Positions 6,893-14,634 of a stretch of DNA of 31,241 nucleotides are shown in pieces (position 1 is the first letter of the stretch; every line of letters begins with the position of its first letter). Source of the DNA: Dehalococcoidia bacterium (GTDB lineage Bacteria; Chloroflexota; Dehalococcoidia; Dehalococcoidales; Fen-1064); assembly GCA_003153955.1 (NCBI GenBank), contig PMCB01000134.1, positions 9,779 to 41,019 of the forward strand, written 5' to 3'. The translations under genes were made by a program, and so were the position numbers. The notes beneath the pieces are model-generated. The model saw nothing but the letters and a program-made list of their open reading frames with translations, did no database searches and was not told where the DNA came from.

Positions 6893-8550
6893 TGGCAAAA
6901 TCAAAACTGAAAATTATTCCCATTGGCGGACTAGGCGAAATCGGTAAAAACATGATGCTCATGCAATACGAAGATGACATCATCGTGATTGACGCCGGTT
7001 TGATGTTCCCGGTCGAAGAAATGCTGGGGGTGGACCTGGTCATTCCGGATATCTCCTACCTTGTAGAGAATAAAGAGAAAATCCGCGGCATCATTGTAAC
7101 TCACGGTCATGAAGACCACATCGGGGCAATGACTTATGTCCTGCCGCAACTCAATGTTCCGGTTTATTCCACCAAATTAACCAACGGGTTGATATCGGTC
7201 AAACTGAAAGAACATAAAGCCCTGGCCAATGCCGACCTCCGGATCGTTCCCCCCGGCGGCAAGATTACATTGGGCAAATTCAGGGTGGAGTTTTTTCCGG
7301 TTTGCCACAGTATCCCGGATGCCGTCGGTTTCATTATCACTACCCCGGTCGGCACGGTTGTGCACACCGGCGATTTTAAACTCGATTATACTCCGGTCAG
7401 CGGCAAGCCGACCGACCTTTCGCGGCTGGCGCAAGTCGGCAGTCAAGGGGTCTTACTATTACTTTCTGATTCTACATATGCGGAACTGCCGGGTTACACC
7501 CCTTCGGAAAGAATCGTCGGGGAATCCCTGGACCGGATCATGGCCGAAGCCCCGGGCAGGGTGATCGTGGCAACCTTTTCCTCACTGATTTCTCGCATCC
7601 AGCAGGTCATCGACGCAGCCGGAAAACATAACCGGCGCGTCTGCGTGCTCGGGCGGAACATGACGGAAATCGTGCGCATGTCGATTGAACTGGGCTATCT
7701 CAAAGCCCCCAACCATATCCTGGCGCAGATCGACGAACTTAAGGGCCTGCCGCCGGAGCGGATTGTCTTTATCACCACCGGAACACAGGGGGAACCCACT
7801 TCCGCGCTGGTGCGCATTGCCAACCGCGACCACAAACAGCTGCACATTATTCCCGGCGATACCGTGGCCATATCCGCCACGCCGATACCCGGAAATGAAG
7901 GCGTGGTCGCGCGGACAATCGATAATCTTTTCAAACAGGGCGCCCAGGTTTTATACAACACTATCACCCAGGTTCACGTCCACGGCCATGCCAGCCAGGA
8001 AGAATTGAAATTATTGCTGAACATCGTCAAGCCCAAGTTTTTCCTGCCGGTTCACGGCGAGTACCGCCACCTCAGCATTCACGGGAAACTGGCACAGTCG
8101 GTCGGCATCCCGAAAGATAACATCTTTGTGATGGAAGACGGCGATATACTGGAGCTCGACCAGACCGGCGCCAAAGTTACCGGACGCATCAGTTCCAGCA
8201 ACGTCTATGTCGACGGGCTCAGTGTCGGCGATATCGGCACCGTCGTATTGCGCGACCGCCAGATGCTCTCAAGGGACGGAATTGTCGTGGTTATTATCGC
8301 CATCGACCGGCAGACCGGCAAGCCGGTGGGGCGGCCGGATATTGTTTCCCGAGGCTTTGTCGATCCGCAGGGATACACCGAAATGCTAGAGAAAAGCCGG
8401 GACATGGTCGTCCAGGTACTGGACCATAGCGGCGAGCATCCGGCCGAATGGAATTTTGTCAACGCTAAAGTGAGAGATACACTTTACAAATATTATTACG
8501 AACAAACCAAACGCAGACCGATGATTTTACCCTTTATGGTGAAGGTGTAG
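6892..8550 (+). CDS. rnj: Ribonuclease J
   Basis: RNase J is a cytoplasmic beta-CASP metallo-beta-lactamase nuclease with endonuclease and 5'-3' exonuclease activity in mRNA decay and rRNA maturation. The N-terminal metal site HGHEDH is at residues 71-76, within TLKxGHxxDxxGA-type context ending HIGA. Further metallo-beta-lactamase motifs include CHSIPDA and VVHTGDFKLD. The beta-CASP insert includes ATFSSLISRIQQ and TTGTQGEP. Motif HVHGHAS and PVHGEYRHL complete the active site. The C-terminal domain ends ILPFMVKV. Length 552 is standard for the family. Its ATG overlaps the upstream stop by one base, and ftsK follows 18 nt downstream. Confidence 0.97.
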   Translation: MAKSKLKIIPIGGLGEIGKNMMLMQYEDDIIVIDAGLMFPVEEMLGVDLVIPDISYLVENKEKIRGIIVTHGHEDHIGAMTYVLPQLNVPVYSTKLTNGLISVKLKEHKALANADLRIVPPGGKITLGKFRVEFFPVCHSIPDAVGFIITTPVGTVVHTGDFKLDYTPVSGKPTDLSRLAQVGSQGVLLLLSDSTYAELPGYTPSERIVGESLDRIMAEAPGRVIVATFSSLISRIQQVIDAAGKHNRRVCVLGRNMTEIVRMSIELGYLKAPNHILAQIDELKGLPPERIVFITTGTQGEPTSALVRIANRDHKQLHIIPGDTVAISATPIPGNEGVVARTIDNLFKQGAQVLYNTITQVHVHGHASQEELKLLLNIVKPKFFLPVHGEYRHLSIHGKLAQSVGIPKDNIFVMEDGDILELDQTGAKVTGRISSSNVYVDGLSVGDIGTVVLRDRQMLSRDGIVVVIIAIDRQTGKPVGRPDIVSRGFVDPQGYTEMLEKSRDMVVQVLDHSGEHPAEWNFVNAKVRDTLYKYYYEQTKRRPMILPFMVKV

Positions 8551-8568
8551 GGATAAGAAGGCATTTAA

Positions 8569-10812
8569 ATGGCTAAAAAAGCAAGAGCCTCAGGCGGCAA
8601 GAGCGGCGGGAAATCGCGCTGGGACTGGTTGTTCTGGGGAGCACTGATTGTTGTCATCGGCTTCGCGGTTTATTTTACCCATTCCACCATCAGCGACTGG
8701 TATAACAATGTTTTCGCGGCAGTCAAAATGGCTGTCGATTGGGGCATTATCTTTATCGCGTTGGCGCTGCTCACCCTGATTTTCCTCATCTGGCGGGGAA
8801 AATTTTTATCCCTTTTCCGGAACTGGAATAAATGGCTGGGCGCAATTGCCCTCGTTTTTGCTGCCTGGGGAATACTGGCTTTTTCAAACCCGACGGCTGA
8901 TTTGGGCGGCACATTCGGCTTGGGGATCATCGGGGCGCGCGATTTTCTGGGTGTCCTGAGGATCTTCGGACTCGTAATCCTCAGCGTTTGTTTGATTGCC
9001 CCCCTCCTGGCATTGGCATTCGTGAAATGGATTGGCCGCGGCATAAAAAAAATGATGGCCAAACAAAAACAGCAAGCCGCGATGAAACCTGTTATATCAA
9101 AAAATATTCCGGTTCAGCAGAAAGAGCCCACACCGGTTGAAACGGCAGCCGATGCCGTCGCCGAACCGGCGCCGGTGAAAGAAAAGAAAACAGCGGCCAG
9201 GGAAAAAGAAGCCCCGGCCGTGACGGCACAGCGTGGTTTGCGGCAAATCGCCCAGGATGTCTGGAAAAAATATGGGCAATCCGCCGGCGCCCGGGAAATC
9301 GACGGCTGGAAATTACCGCCGATTGAAATTCTGGATAATATCGCCGAAAAAGAAGTCGGGCAGGCGGACAATAACCAGCGGGCCAGAAAAATTGAAGAAG
9401 CCCTCAAGAGTTACGGCGTCACCGGCAAAGTGGTGCAGATTAACGCCGGCCCTACGGTAACCCAATTCGGTGTTGAACCCGGCTGGGATATCAAGACCCG
9501 GGAAGTCCGGGAGAAGGATAAGGACGGCAACGTCACCACTCATACTGAAGAAGTCTCCCGTACCCGGGTTAAAGTAGACAGAATCACGTCGCTGGGCAAC
9601 GACCTGGCGCTGGCACTGGCCGCGTCTACAATCCGTATCGAAGCCCCCGTTCCGGGAAAAGCCATCATCGGTATCGAAGTGCCGAATACAATCTCCAGCG
9701 CAGTTAGCCTGCGCGGCGTCATAGAGACCCCGGTTTACCAGAAGCTGGCGGCTAAAACTAAAATGACCGTGGCATTAGGTAAAGGGGCCGGCGGCGAAGC
9801 CGGAGTCGCCGACCTGGCGAAAATGCCGCACTTATTGATAGCTGGAGCGACAGGCAGCGGTAAAACCGTATGTCTGAACGCAATCATTGCCTGCCTGCTG
9901 ATGCAGAACACGCCGGACGACTTGCGCTTTATCATGATTGACCCCAAACGTGTTGAATTAACACCATACAACAGTATCCCGCAGCTGGCCATTCCGGTCA
10001 TTGTTACCGCTGAGAAAGCAATTGAAGCCCTGCGATGGCTGAACCAGGAAATGGATAACCGTTATCAGGAACTGGCAAAGGTGGGCGTGCGCAATATTGA
10101 AGGCTACAATAAAACACGTTCCGGCAAAGACAAAATGCCGTATATTGTGCTCGTTATCGATGAACTCGCCGACCTGATGATGGCCGGTTTTGACGAAGTG
10201 GAGCATATCCTCTGCCGCCTGGCCCAACTGGCGCGCGCCATCGGTATCCACCTGATCGTAGCCACGCAGCGCCCGTCCGTGGATGTCGTCACCGGTTTGA
10301 TTAAGGCCAACTTCCCCACCCGTCTCAGTTTCGCCGTCACCTCGCAGGTAGACTCGCGCACGATTCTGGACTCGGTCGGCGCGGAAAAACTGCTGGGCAA
10401 AGGCGATATGCTTTACGCCCCTACCGATGCCGCCAAACCGAAACGTTTGCAAGGCTGTTACGTCGCGGATGCTGAAATCGAAAGACTGGTCTTTTTCTGG
10501 AGCAGCCAGAATGTCGCCGAGGTCGCGCCGCTGAAGATTGAATCCGTGCCGGTCAGTTCCGTGCCCGGCAGTCACGAACCGCCCAAAGATGCCCTGATGG
10601 AAGAAGCCCGGAAAATTGCCCTGGAACATGGCGGACAGATTTCCACCTCTTTCCTGCAGCGCCGGCTGCAAATCGGCTACCCGCGGGCAGCCCGCTTGAA
10701 AGAGTTGCTGGACGAAGAACTGGCGAAGGAAAACAAACAGACATCAGAGCCCCACCCCCTGACGCCAATGCCCCGCGAAGAAGAGGAACCGCCGGAAGAC
10801 GGGGATAAATAG
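8569..10812 (+). CDS. ftsK: FtsK/SpoIIIE DNA translocase
   Basis: FtsK is a membrane-anchored hexameric motor that pumps DNA through the division septum during chromosome segregation. Four N-terminal membrane helices lie near residues 19-37, 55-76, 88-106 and 124-152. A Lys/Ala/Pro-rich linker runs to about 245. The alpha-beta motor follows, with Walker A GATGSGKT (426-433) and Walker B LVIDELADLM (Asp531, Glu532). The winged-helix gamma domain near 677-725 contains STSFLQRRLQIGYPRAARL, the DNA-reading helix for orienting sequences. A charged insert near residues 310-333 (REVREKDKDGNVTTHTEEV) enlarges the first subdomain. It is convergent with the uvrB unit. Confidence 0.96.
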   Translation: MAKKARASGGKSGGKSRWDWLFWGALIVVIGFAVYFTHSTISDWYNNVFAAVKMAVDWGIIFIALALLTLIFLIWRGKFLSLFRNWNKWLGAIALVFAAWGILAFSNPTADLGGTFGLGIIGARDFLGVLRIFGLVILSVCLIAPLLALAFVKWIGRGIKKMMAKQKQQAAMKPVISKNIPVQQKEPTPVETAADAVAEPAPVKEKKTAAREKEAPAVTAQRGLRQIAQDVWKKYGQSAGAREIDGWKLPPIEILDNIAEKEVGQADNNQRARKIEEALKSYGVTGKVVQINAGPTVTQFGVEPGWDIKTREVREKDKDGNVTTHTEEVSRTRVKVDRITSLGNDLALALAASTIRIEAPVPGKAIIGIEVPNTISSAVSLRGVIETPVYQKLAAKTKMTVALGKGAGGEAGVADLAKMPHLLIAGATGSGKTVCLNAIIACLLMQNTPDDLRFIMIDPKRVELTPYNSIPQLAIPVIVTAEKAIEALRWLNQEMDNRYQELAKVGVRNIEGYNKTRSGKDKMPYIVLVIDELADLMMAGFDEVEHILCRLAQLARAIGIHLIVATQRPSVDVVTGLIKANFPTRLSFAVTSQVDSRTILDSVGAEKLLGKGDMLYAPTDAAKPKRLQGCYVADAEIERLVFFWSSQNVAEVAPLKIESVPVSSVPGSHEPPKDALMEEARKIALEHGGQISTSFLQRRLQIGYPRAARLKELLDEELAKENKQTSEPHPLTPMPREEEEPPEDGDK

Positions 10813-10824
10813 GCTCGCACTCCC

Positions 10825-10847
10825 TACCGACGAAAGCCGGTATCCAG
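10825..10847. repeat. Dispersed short palindromic repeat, copy 1
   Basis: TACCG (10825-10829) and CGGTA (10838-10842) form a hairpin around ACGAAAGC, followed by TCCAG. The same hairpin-CGAAAG-GG-ATCCAG design recurs at 21147-21170. It lies between convergent ftsK and the small gene at 10900, so it could end transcription from either side, although no T-run follows. Confidence 0.55.
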
Positions 10848-10899
10848 AAAGGAACACCCCTCACACTGCACTTGCTTCAATTCGGAATGGGGAAAAGTA

Positions 10900-11052
10900 T
10901 TATTTCCCTTTCATTCTTTTGACGACGGCGTCATGGTAGATTTTCGCCAGCCCCTTCCCGGATTCCGCGATACGTTCCTTTTTCTTAAAGAGTTTACGCT
11001 CGCGGCGTTCCTGCCGGGTTTCAGGACTATTCTCGAAATCAGCGTTTGCCAT
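10900..11052 (-). CDS. 50-residue basic protein overlapping the uvrB 3' end
   Basis: The protein is short and very basic: [19 protein letters not shown], then a KKK-rich middle and [15 protein letters not shown] at the end. No domain is recognised; it should be a charged helix able to bind nucleic acid. I start at ATG 11052 because GAGGAAG lies 6 nt upstream, a strong Shine-Dalgarno sequence inside the uvrB tail. The longer in-frame extension to 11136 lies wholly within uvrB. Its start overlaps the uvrB stop by 14 nt, indicating coupled translation. Function is unknown. Confidence 0.65.
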   Translation of the reverse strand: MANADFENSPETRQERRERKLFKKKERIAESGKGLAKIYHDAVVKRMKGK

Positions 11053-13042
11053 ATTTCTTCCTCGGATTAATATCAATCGGGTCCAGGTTTTTGCGCAAAT
11101 CAAAAATCCGGTCGCGGATGAGCGCCGCTTTTTCAAAATCCAGCGCTTTAGCCGCGATTTTCATCTGTGCTTCCAGCTCTTTAACCAGCCGGACAATACC
11201 TTCTTTCGTCGCCGGGGTAGTGATATAAGGCGTCTTGGTTTCGGCCACGGCCGCGACCCTTTCCGTGATATCCCTGATGGCCTTGATAATACCTTTAGGT
11301 GTAATACCGTGTTCAAGGTTATAATCTTCCTGAATTTTGCGGCGCCGCTGGATTTCATTGATTGCGGCGTGCATTGATCTGGTGATGGTATCGGCGTACA
11401 TGATGACATGCCCGTCAACATGGCGGGCGGCCCGGCCCATGGTCTGAATCAAAGCGCCTTCCGACCGTAAAAAGCCTTCTTTGTCGGCGTCCAGAATCGT
11501 TACCAGACTGACTTCCGGCAGGTCCAAGCCTTCACGTAAAAGGTTGATACCCACCACGACGTCGTAAACCCCCAGCCTCAAATCGCGCAGGATTTCCACC
11601 CGCTCGAAGGTATCGACCTCCGAGTGCAAATAATGCGTTTTAATGTCCAACTCGATCAGGTAATCCGCTAGTTCTTCGGCCATGCGTTTGGTCAAGGTCG
11701 TCACCAGGCAGCGCTCGCTTTTGGCCACCCGCGCTTTGACCTGCTCCAGCAAATCGTCGATTTGTCCTTTGGTTGGCTTGATTTCAATCGTCGGTTCGAG
11801 CAGACCGGTCGGGCGCACCAACTGCTCGGCGACCTGTTTGCTCTGGCTGAATTCGTACGGCGAAGGCGTCGCCGAGACATATATCACCTGCTTGACCCGC
11901 TGCTCAAATTCGTCATAATTTAACGGACGGTTGTCTTTGGCCGAAGGCAGGCGGAAGCCGAAATCAATCAATGTCTGTTTGCGGGAAAGGTCTCCGTGAA
12001 ACATACCGCGGATTTGCGGCAGGGTCATGTGGGATTCGTCAATCATCAGCAGATAGTCTTTCGGGAAATAGTCCATCAACGTCCAGGGCGCAGTCCCCGC
12101 CGCCCGCTCCGAGAGATGCCGGGAATAATTTTCCACGCCGTTGCAATAGCCGGATTCCCGCAGCATTTCCAGGTCGTAATTGGTGCGCTGCTCTAAACGG
12201 GCCGCCTCCAGCAGTTTATCCTGCGATTTCAGTTCGGCTATCCGTTCCTTTAATTCCAATTCGATGCTATCTATCGCGCGAATCAGCTTATCGTGAGAAG
12301 TCACGAAATGCTTGGCCGGGTAAATATCGATATCATTCAGTTCGCTCAACAATTCGCCGGTGAGCGGGTCGATCTGCACGATGCGCTCCACTTCATCCCC
12401 GAAAAACTCGATTCTCAGTGCTATTTCTTCGTAAGCCGGCAGAATTTCCAGCGTATCGCCGCGGATGCGGAATTTGCCCCGGCTGAAATCGATGTCGTTG
12501 CGTTCGTACTGCATATCCACAATCTGGTGCAGGACGCGCTGACGGTTGTAGGTTTTACCTTTTTCCAGGTGCAGCATAAAGCTCAGATATTCCTCCGGCG
12601 AGCCCAGGCCGTAAATGCAGGATACCGAGGCCACGATGAGCGTGTCCCGTCTTTCAAACAGGGAACGTGTCGCCGCGTGGCGCAGCTTATCGATTTCGTC
12701 GTTGATATCGGCGTCTTTCTCGATATATAAATCCTGCTGCGGGACGTAGGCTTCCGGCTGGTAATAATCGTAGTAAGAAACAAAATATTCCACAGCGTTG
12801 TGGGGGAAAAATTCCTTGAATTCGGCATAAAGCTGAGCGGCCAGGGTTTTGTTATGGCACATCACCAGCGTCGGCCTTTGCACGCGCGCCACAATATTGG
12901 CCATCGTAAAAGTTTTGCCGCTGCCGGTTACGCCCAGCAGGGTTTGTTTGTTATAGCCTTTTTGTAGACCGTCCACAAGCTTGTCCACCGCCTGCGGCTG
13001 GTCACCGGTCATTTGAAAATCCGAGACTAATTGAAATTCCAT
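11039..13042 (-). CDS. uvrB: Excinuclease ABC subunit B
   Basis: UvrB is the damage-verification helicase of nucleotide excision repair, loaded by UvrA and cut-partnered with UvrC. Walker A GVTGSGKT is at residues 37-44. The beta-hairpin that grips DNA begins [17 protein letters not shown] near residue 90. DExH-type motif MIDESH and the later helicase motifs [20 protein letters not shown] and [10 protein letters not shown] follow. The C-terminal UVR motif, [20 protein letters not shown], binds UvrC and UvrA. Length 667 is normal. An SOS-type operator lies upstream at 13113-13126. A 50-residue gene overlaps its 3' end. Confidence 0.97.
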   Translation of the reverse strand: MEFQLVSDFQMTGDQPQAVDKLVDGLQKGYNKQTLLGVTGSGKTFTMANIVARVQRPTLVMCHNKTLAAQLYAEFKEFFPHNAVEYFVSYYDYYQPEAYVPQQDLYIEKDADINDEIDKLRHAATRSLFERRDTLIVASVSCIYGLGSPEEYLSFMLHLEKGKTYNRQRVLHQIVDMQYERNDIDFSRGKFRIRGDTLEILPAYEEIALRIEFFGDEVERIVQIDPLTGELLSELNDIDIYPAKHFVTSHDKLIRAIDSIELELKERIAELKSQDKLLEAARLEQRTNYDLEMLRESGYCNGVENYSRHLSERAAGTAPWTLMDYFPKDYLLMIDESHMTLPQIRGMFHGDLSRKQTLIDFGFRLPSAKDNRPLNYDEFEQRVKQVIYVSATPSPYEFSQSKQVAEQLVRPTGLLEPTIEIKPTKGQIDDLLEQVKARVAKSERCLVTTLTKRMAEELADYLIELDIKTHYLHSEVDTFERVEILRDLRLGVYDVVVGINLLREGLDLPEVSLVTILDADKEGFLRSEGALIQTMGRAARHVDGHVIMYADTITRSMHAAINEIQRRRKIQEDYNLEHGITPKGIIKAIRDITERVAAVAETKTPYITTPATKEGIVRLVKELEAQMKIAAKALDFEKAALIRDRIFDLRKNLDPIDINPRKKYGKR

Positions 13043-13104
13043 GGGAATAAATCCTGATATCTAAACACTTAATTCTAAACAGATTTAAAATTAGAATGCC
13101 GGAA

Positions 13105-13126
13105 AATATACTAAAACAAGTGTTCG
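13105..13126 (-). promoter_or_regulatory. SOS (LexA/DinR-type) box and -10 of uvrB
   Basis: On the minus strand CGAACACTTGTTTT (13126-13113) matches 12 of 14 positions of the Bacillus-type consensus CGAACRNRYGTTYC. Two bases later TATATT (13110-13105) is a good -10 box. The operator therefore covers the region just upstream of the -10, where LexA would block polymerase. The -35 is poor. The leader to the ATG at 13042 would be about 55 nt. Confidence 0.7.
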
Positions 13127-13185
13127 TAATTCTTGTAAGTAAAAGTATATAACAGCGGCGGGAAAACAGCAATCACCCCTGACGC

Positions 13186-14580
13186 TTAACGGCTGCCGGT
13201 TTCCAGTTCGGGCTTTTTCGTCCATTTCGTGAAAGCCAGAACCGCGTAAGCCAGCCCGGTACACATCAGCAAAGAGGCAAAGCTGACATAGACCCAGTCC
13301 GGCAGATAACGCTGGTAAAGGCCGAAATGAACTAAGATATGGTTCGCCCAGTAGAAGTGGGGTTCCAGATTGTTGAACCACCATGGAACATTATCGAGCC
13401 AAACCCAGACCGCCGGCAACACGGCGATTACCAGAGCAAAAATCCGTTCGAATTTAAATTTGGTAGTAGCCGCCAGCAATATGGCCAATGGGATGTAGAC
13501 AATCAGATACTGGTAGTTCACCTGATTGGAGAGACTGATAAAGACCAGAAAACCGGCCAGCGCTCCCTGCAGCGGCGTGATCCGGCGGAACCAGCACAAA
13601 ACCGCTGTCGCGCTCAAGCCAATGATCAGTAAAGGCAAAGTGAAAGTTATTAATGTGGAGGTGTCCCATCCTAACATATTATGCAGATAGGTCAGTAAAG
13701 AACTGGGACCGCTGAATGTGAAACAAAGCGGAGATGAATAGCCGGCTCCCTGTCCCGGCAGCAATATCGAGTGGAAATAGGCGTAAAAGTTGCCCGTCAC
13801 CATAAACGGCAGCGAAATGGCTGCCACCACGCCGGCCGTAATCGCGCAATTAGTGAGCAGTCGCCGCCAGCTCATGTACTGTTTACAGACGATTACCATC
13901 ATTCCGACCGCGAAGAGTGTATGCTGTTTGGTCATGATGGCCAGGCCGGCGAAAAGAAACGCCAGCCGGTCCTTGCCTTTTATCAGGAAAATGAAACAGG
14001 TCAACAGAAAGGCAGCCGCTATGGCGTCGAACTGCCCGAAAACCCCAGATTCGTACCAGGCCGTCGGGTGCAATAACCACAAAGTGGAAAATAACAGTTT
14101 ACGGGTTTTCGAACCGGGGACGCCCCAGTATAAAAGCAAACCGATGGCCATGTCTGCCAGAATAATCGGGATTTTGACGGCCAGACGCCATGAAGGGGAC
14201 ACCGAAACAATACCGGCTACACTGACCGCCGAACTGTTCGGCGAAAAAAATAAACACACCCTGGTGATTATCGCCCAGATTGGAGGATAAACGTAAGCCC
14301 AGCCCTTCATCGGGAAAATATCCAGCTGCGCATCCGCGTAGCGGTAAAAATTTAGCCCGTGCTGCTGGAAAACCTTGGCGAACGCCCAGAATTGCGCCGG
14401 GTCCGGCCCCGATGAAATGGAAGCGGGCCACACCCTGATAAAAGCGGCGATAATCAGCACGAGTCCAAGGATAATGAGATGGATGTGCCGCCGCGGCCAC
14501 GCGGTACAGGACTTGAACCTGTCCCTGAAAACCGAAGGTGTTGACTGAGACTTTGTTTCCGGCAAATCGGTTTCCTTCAT
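13186..14580 (-). CDS. Polytopic GT-C-type glycosyltransferase (mannosyltransferase-like)
   Basis: The 464-residue protein has a short cytosolic N-terminus and roughly ten membrane helices, the first near residues 33-52. The first external loop has the acidic SGPDPAQFW typical of GT-C catalytic loops, followed by AYVYPPIW. The central WLLHPTAWYESGVFGQFDA segment resembles the Alg6/Alg8 and polyprenol-phosphate-mannose-dependent transferases. Such enzymes move sugars from lipid-linked donors on the outer membrane face. Substrate cannot be read from the sequence. No Shine-Dalgarno sequence is visible, and an AT-rich TATATA sits 3 nt before the ATG. The gene stands alone between mutS and uvrB, all on the minus strand. 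Confidence 0.8.
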   Translation of the reverse strand: MKETDLPETKSQSTPSVFRDRFKSCTAWPRRHIHLIILGLVLIIAAFIRVWPASISSGPDPAQFWAFAKVFQQHGLNFYRYADAQLDIFPMKGWAYVYPPIWAIITRVCLFFSPNSSAVSVAGIVSVSPSWRLAVKIPIILADMAIGLLLYWGVPGSKTRKLLFSTLWLLHPTAWYESGVFGQFDAIAAAFLLTCFIFLIKGKDRLAFLFAGLAIMTKQHTLFAVGMMVIVCKQYMSWRRLLTNCAITAGVVAAISLPFMVTGNFYAYFHSILLPGQGAGYSSPLCFTFSGPSSLLTYLHNMLGWDTSTLITFTLPLLIIGLSATAVLCWFRRITPLQGALAGFLVFISLSNQVNYQYLIVYIPLAILLAATTKFKFERIFALVIAVLPAVWVWLDNVPWWFNNLEPHFYWANHILVHFGLYQRYLPDWVYVSFASLLMCTGLAYAVLAFTKWTKKPELETGSR

Positions 14581-14634
14581 GTTTATATAACGAAAATTAA
14601 TTTCAAAGGATATGCAATAATTCCGCGGTTTAAA

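Noticed and set aside
9958..10671. 237-codon open frame on the minus strand inside ftsK
   Set aside because: Antisense to the FtsK motor, no ribosome-binding site of note and no recognisable motif.
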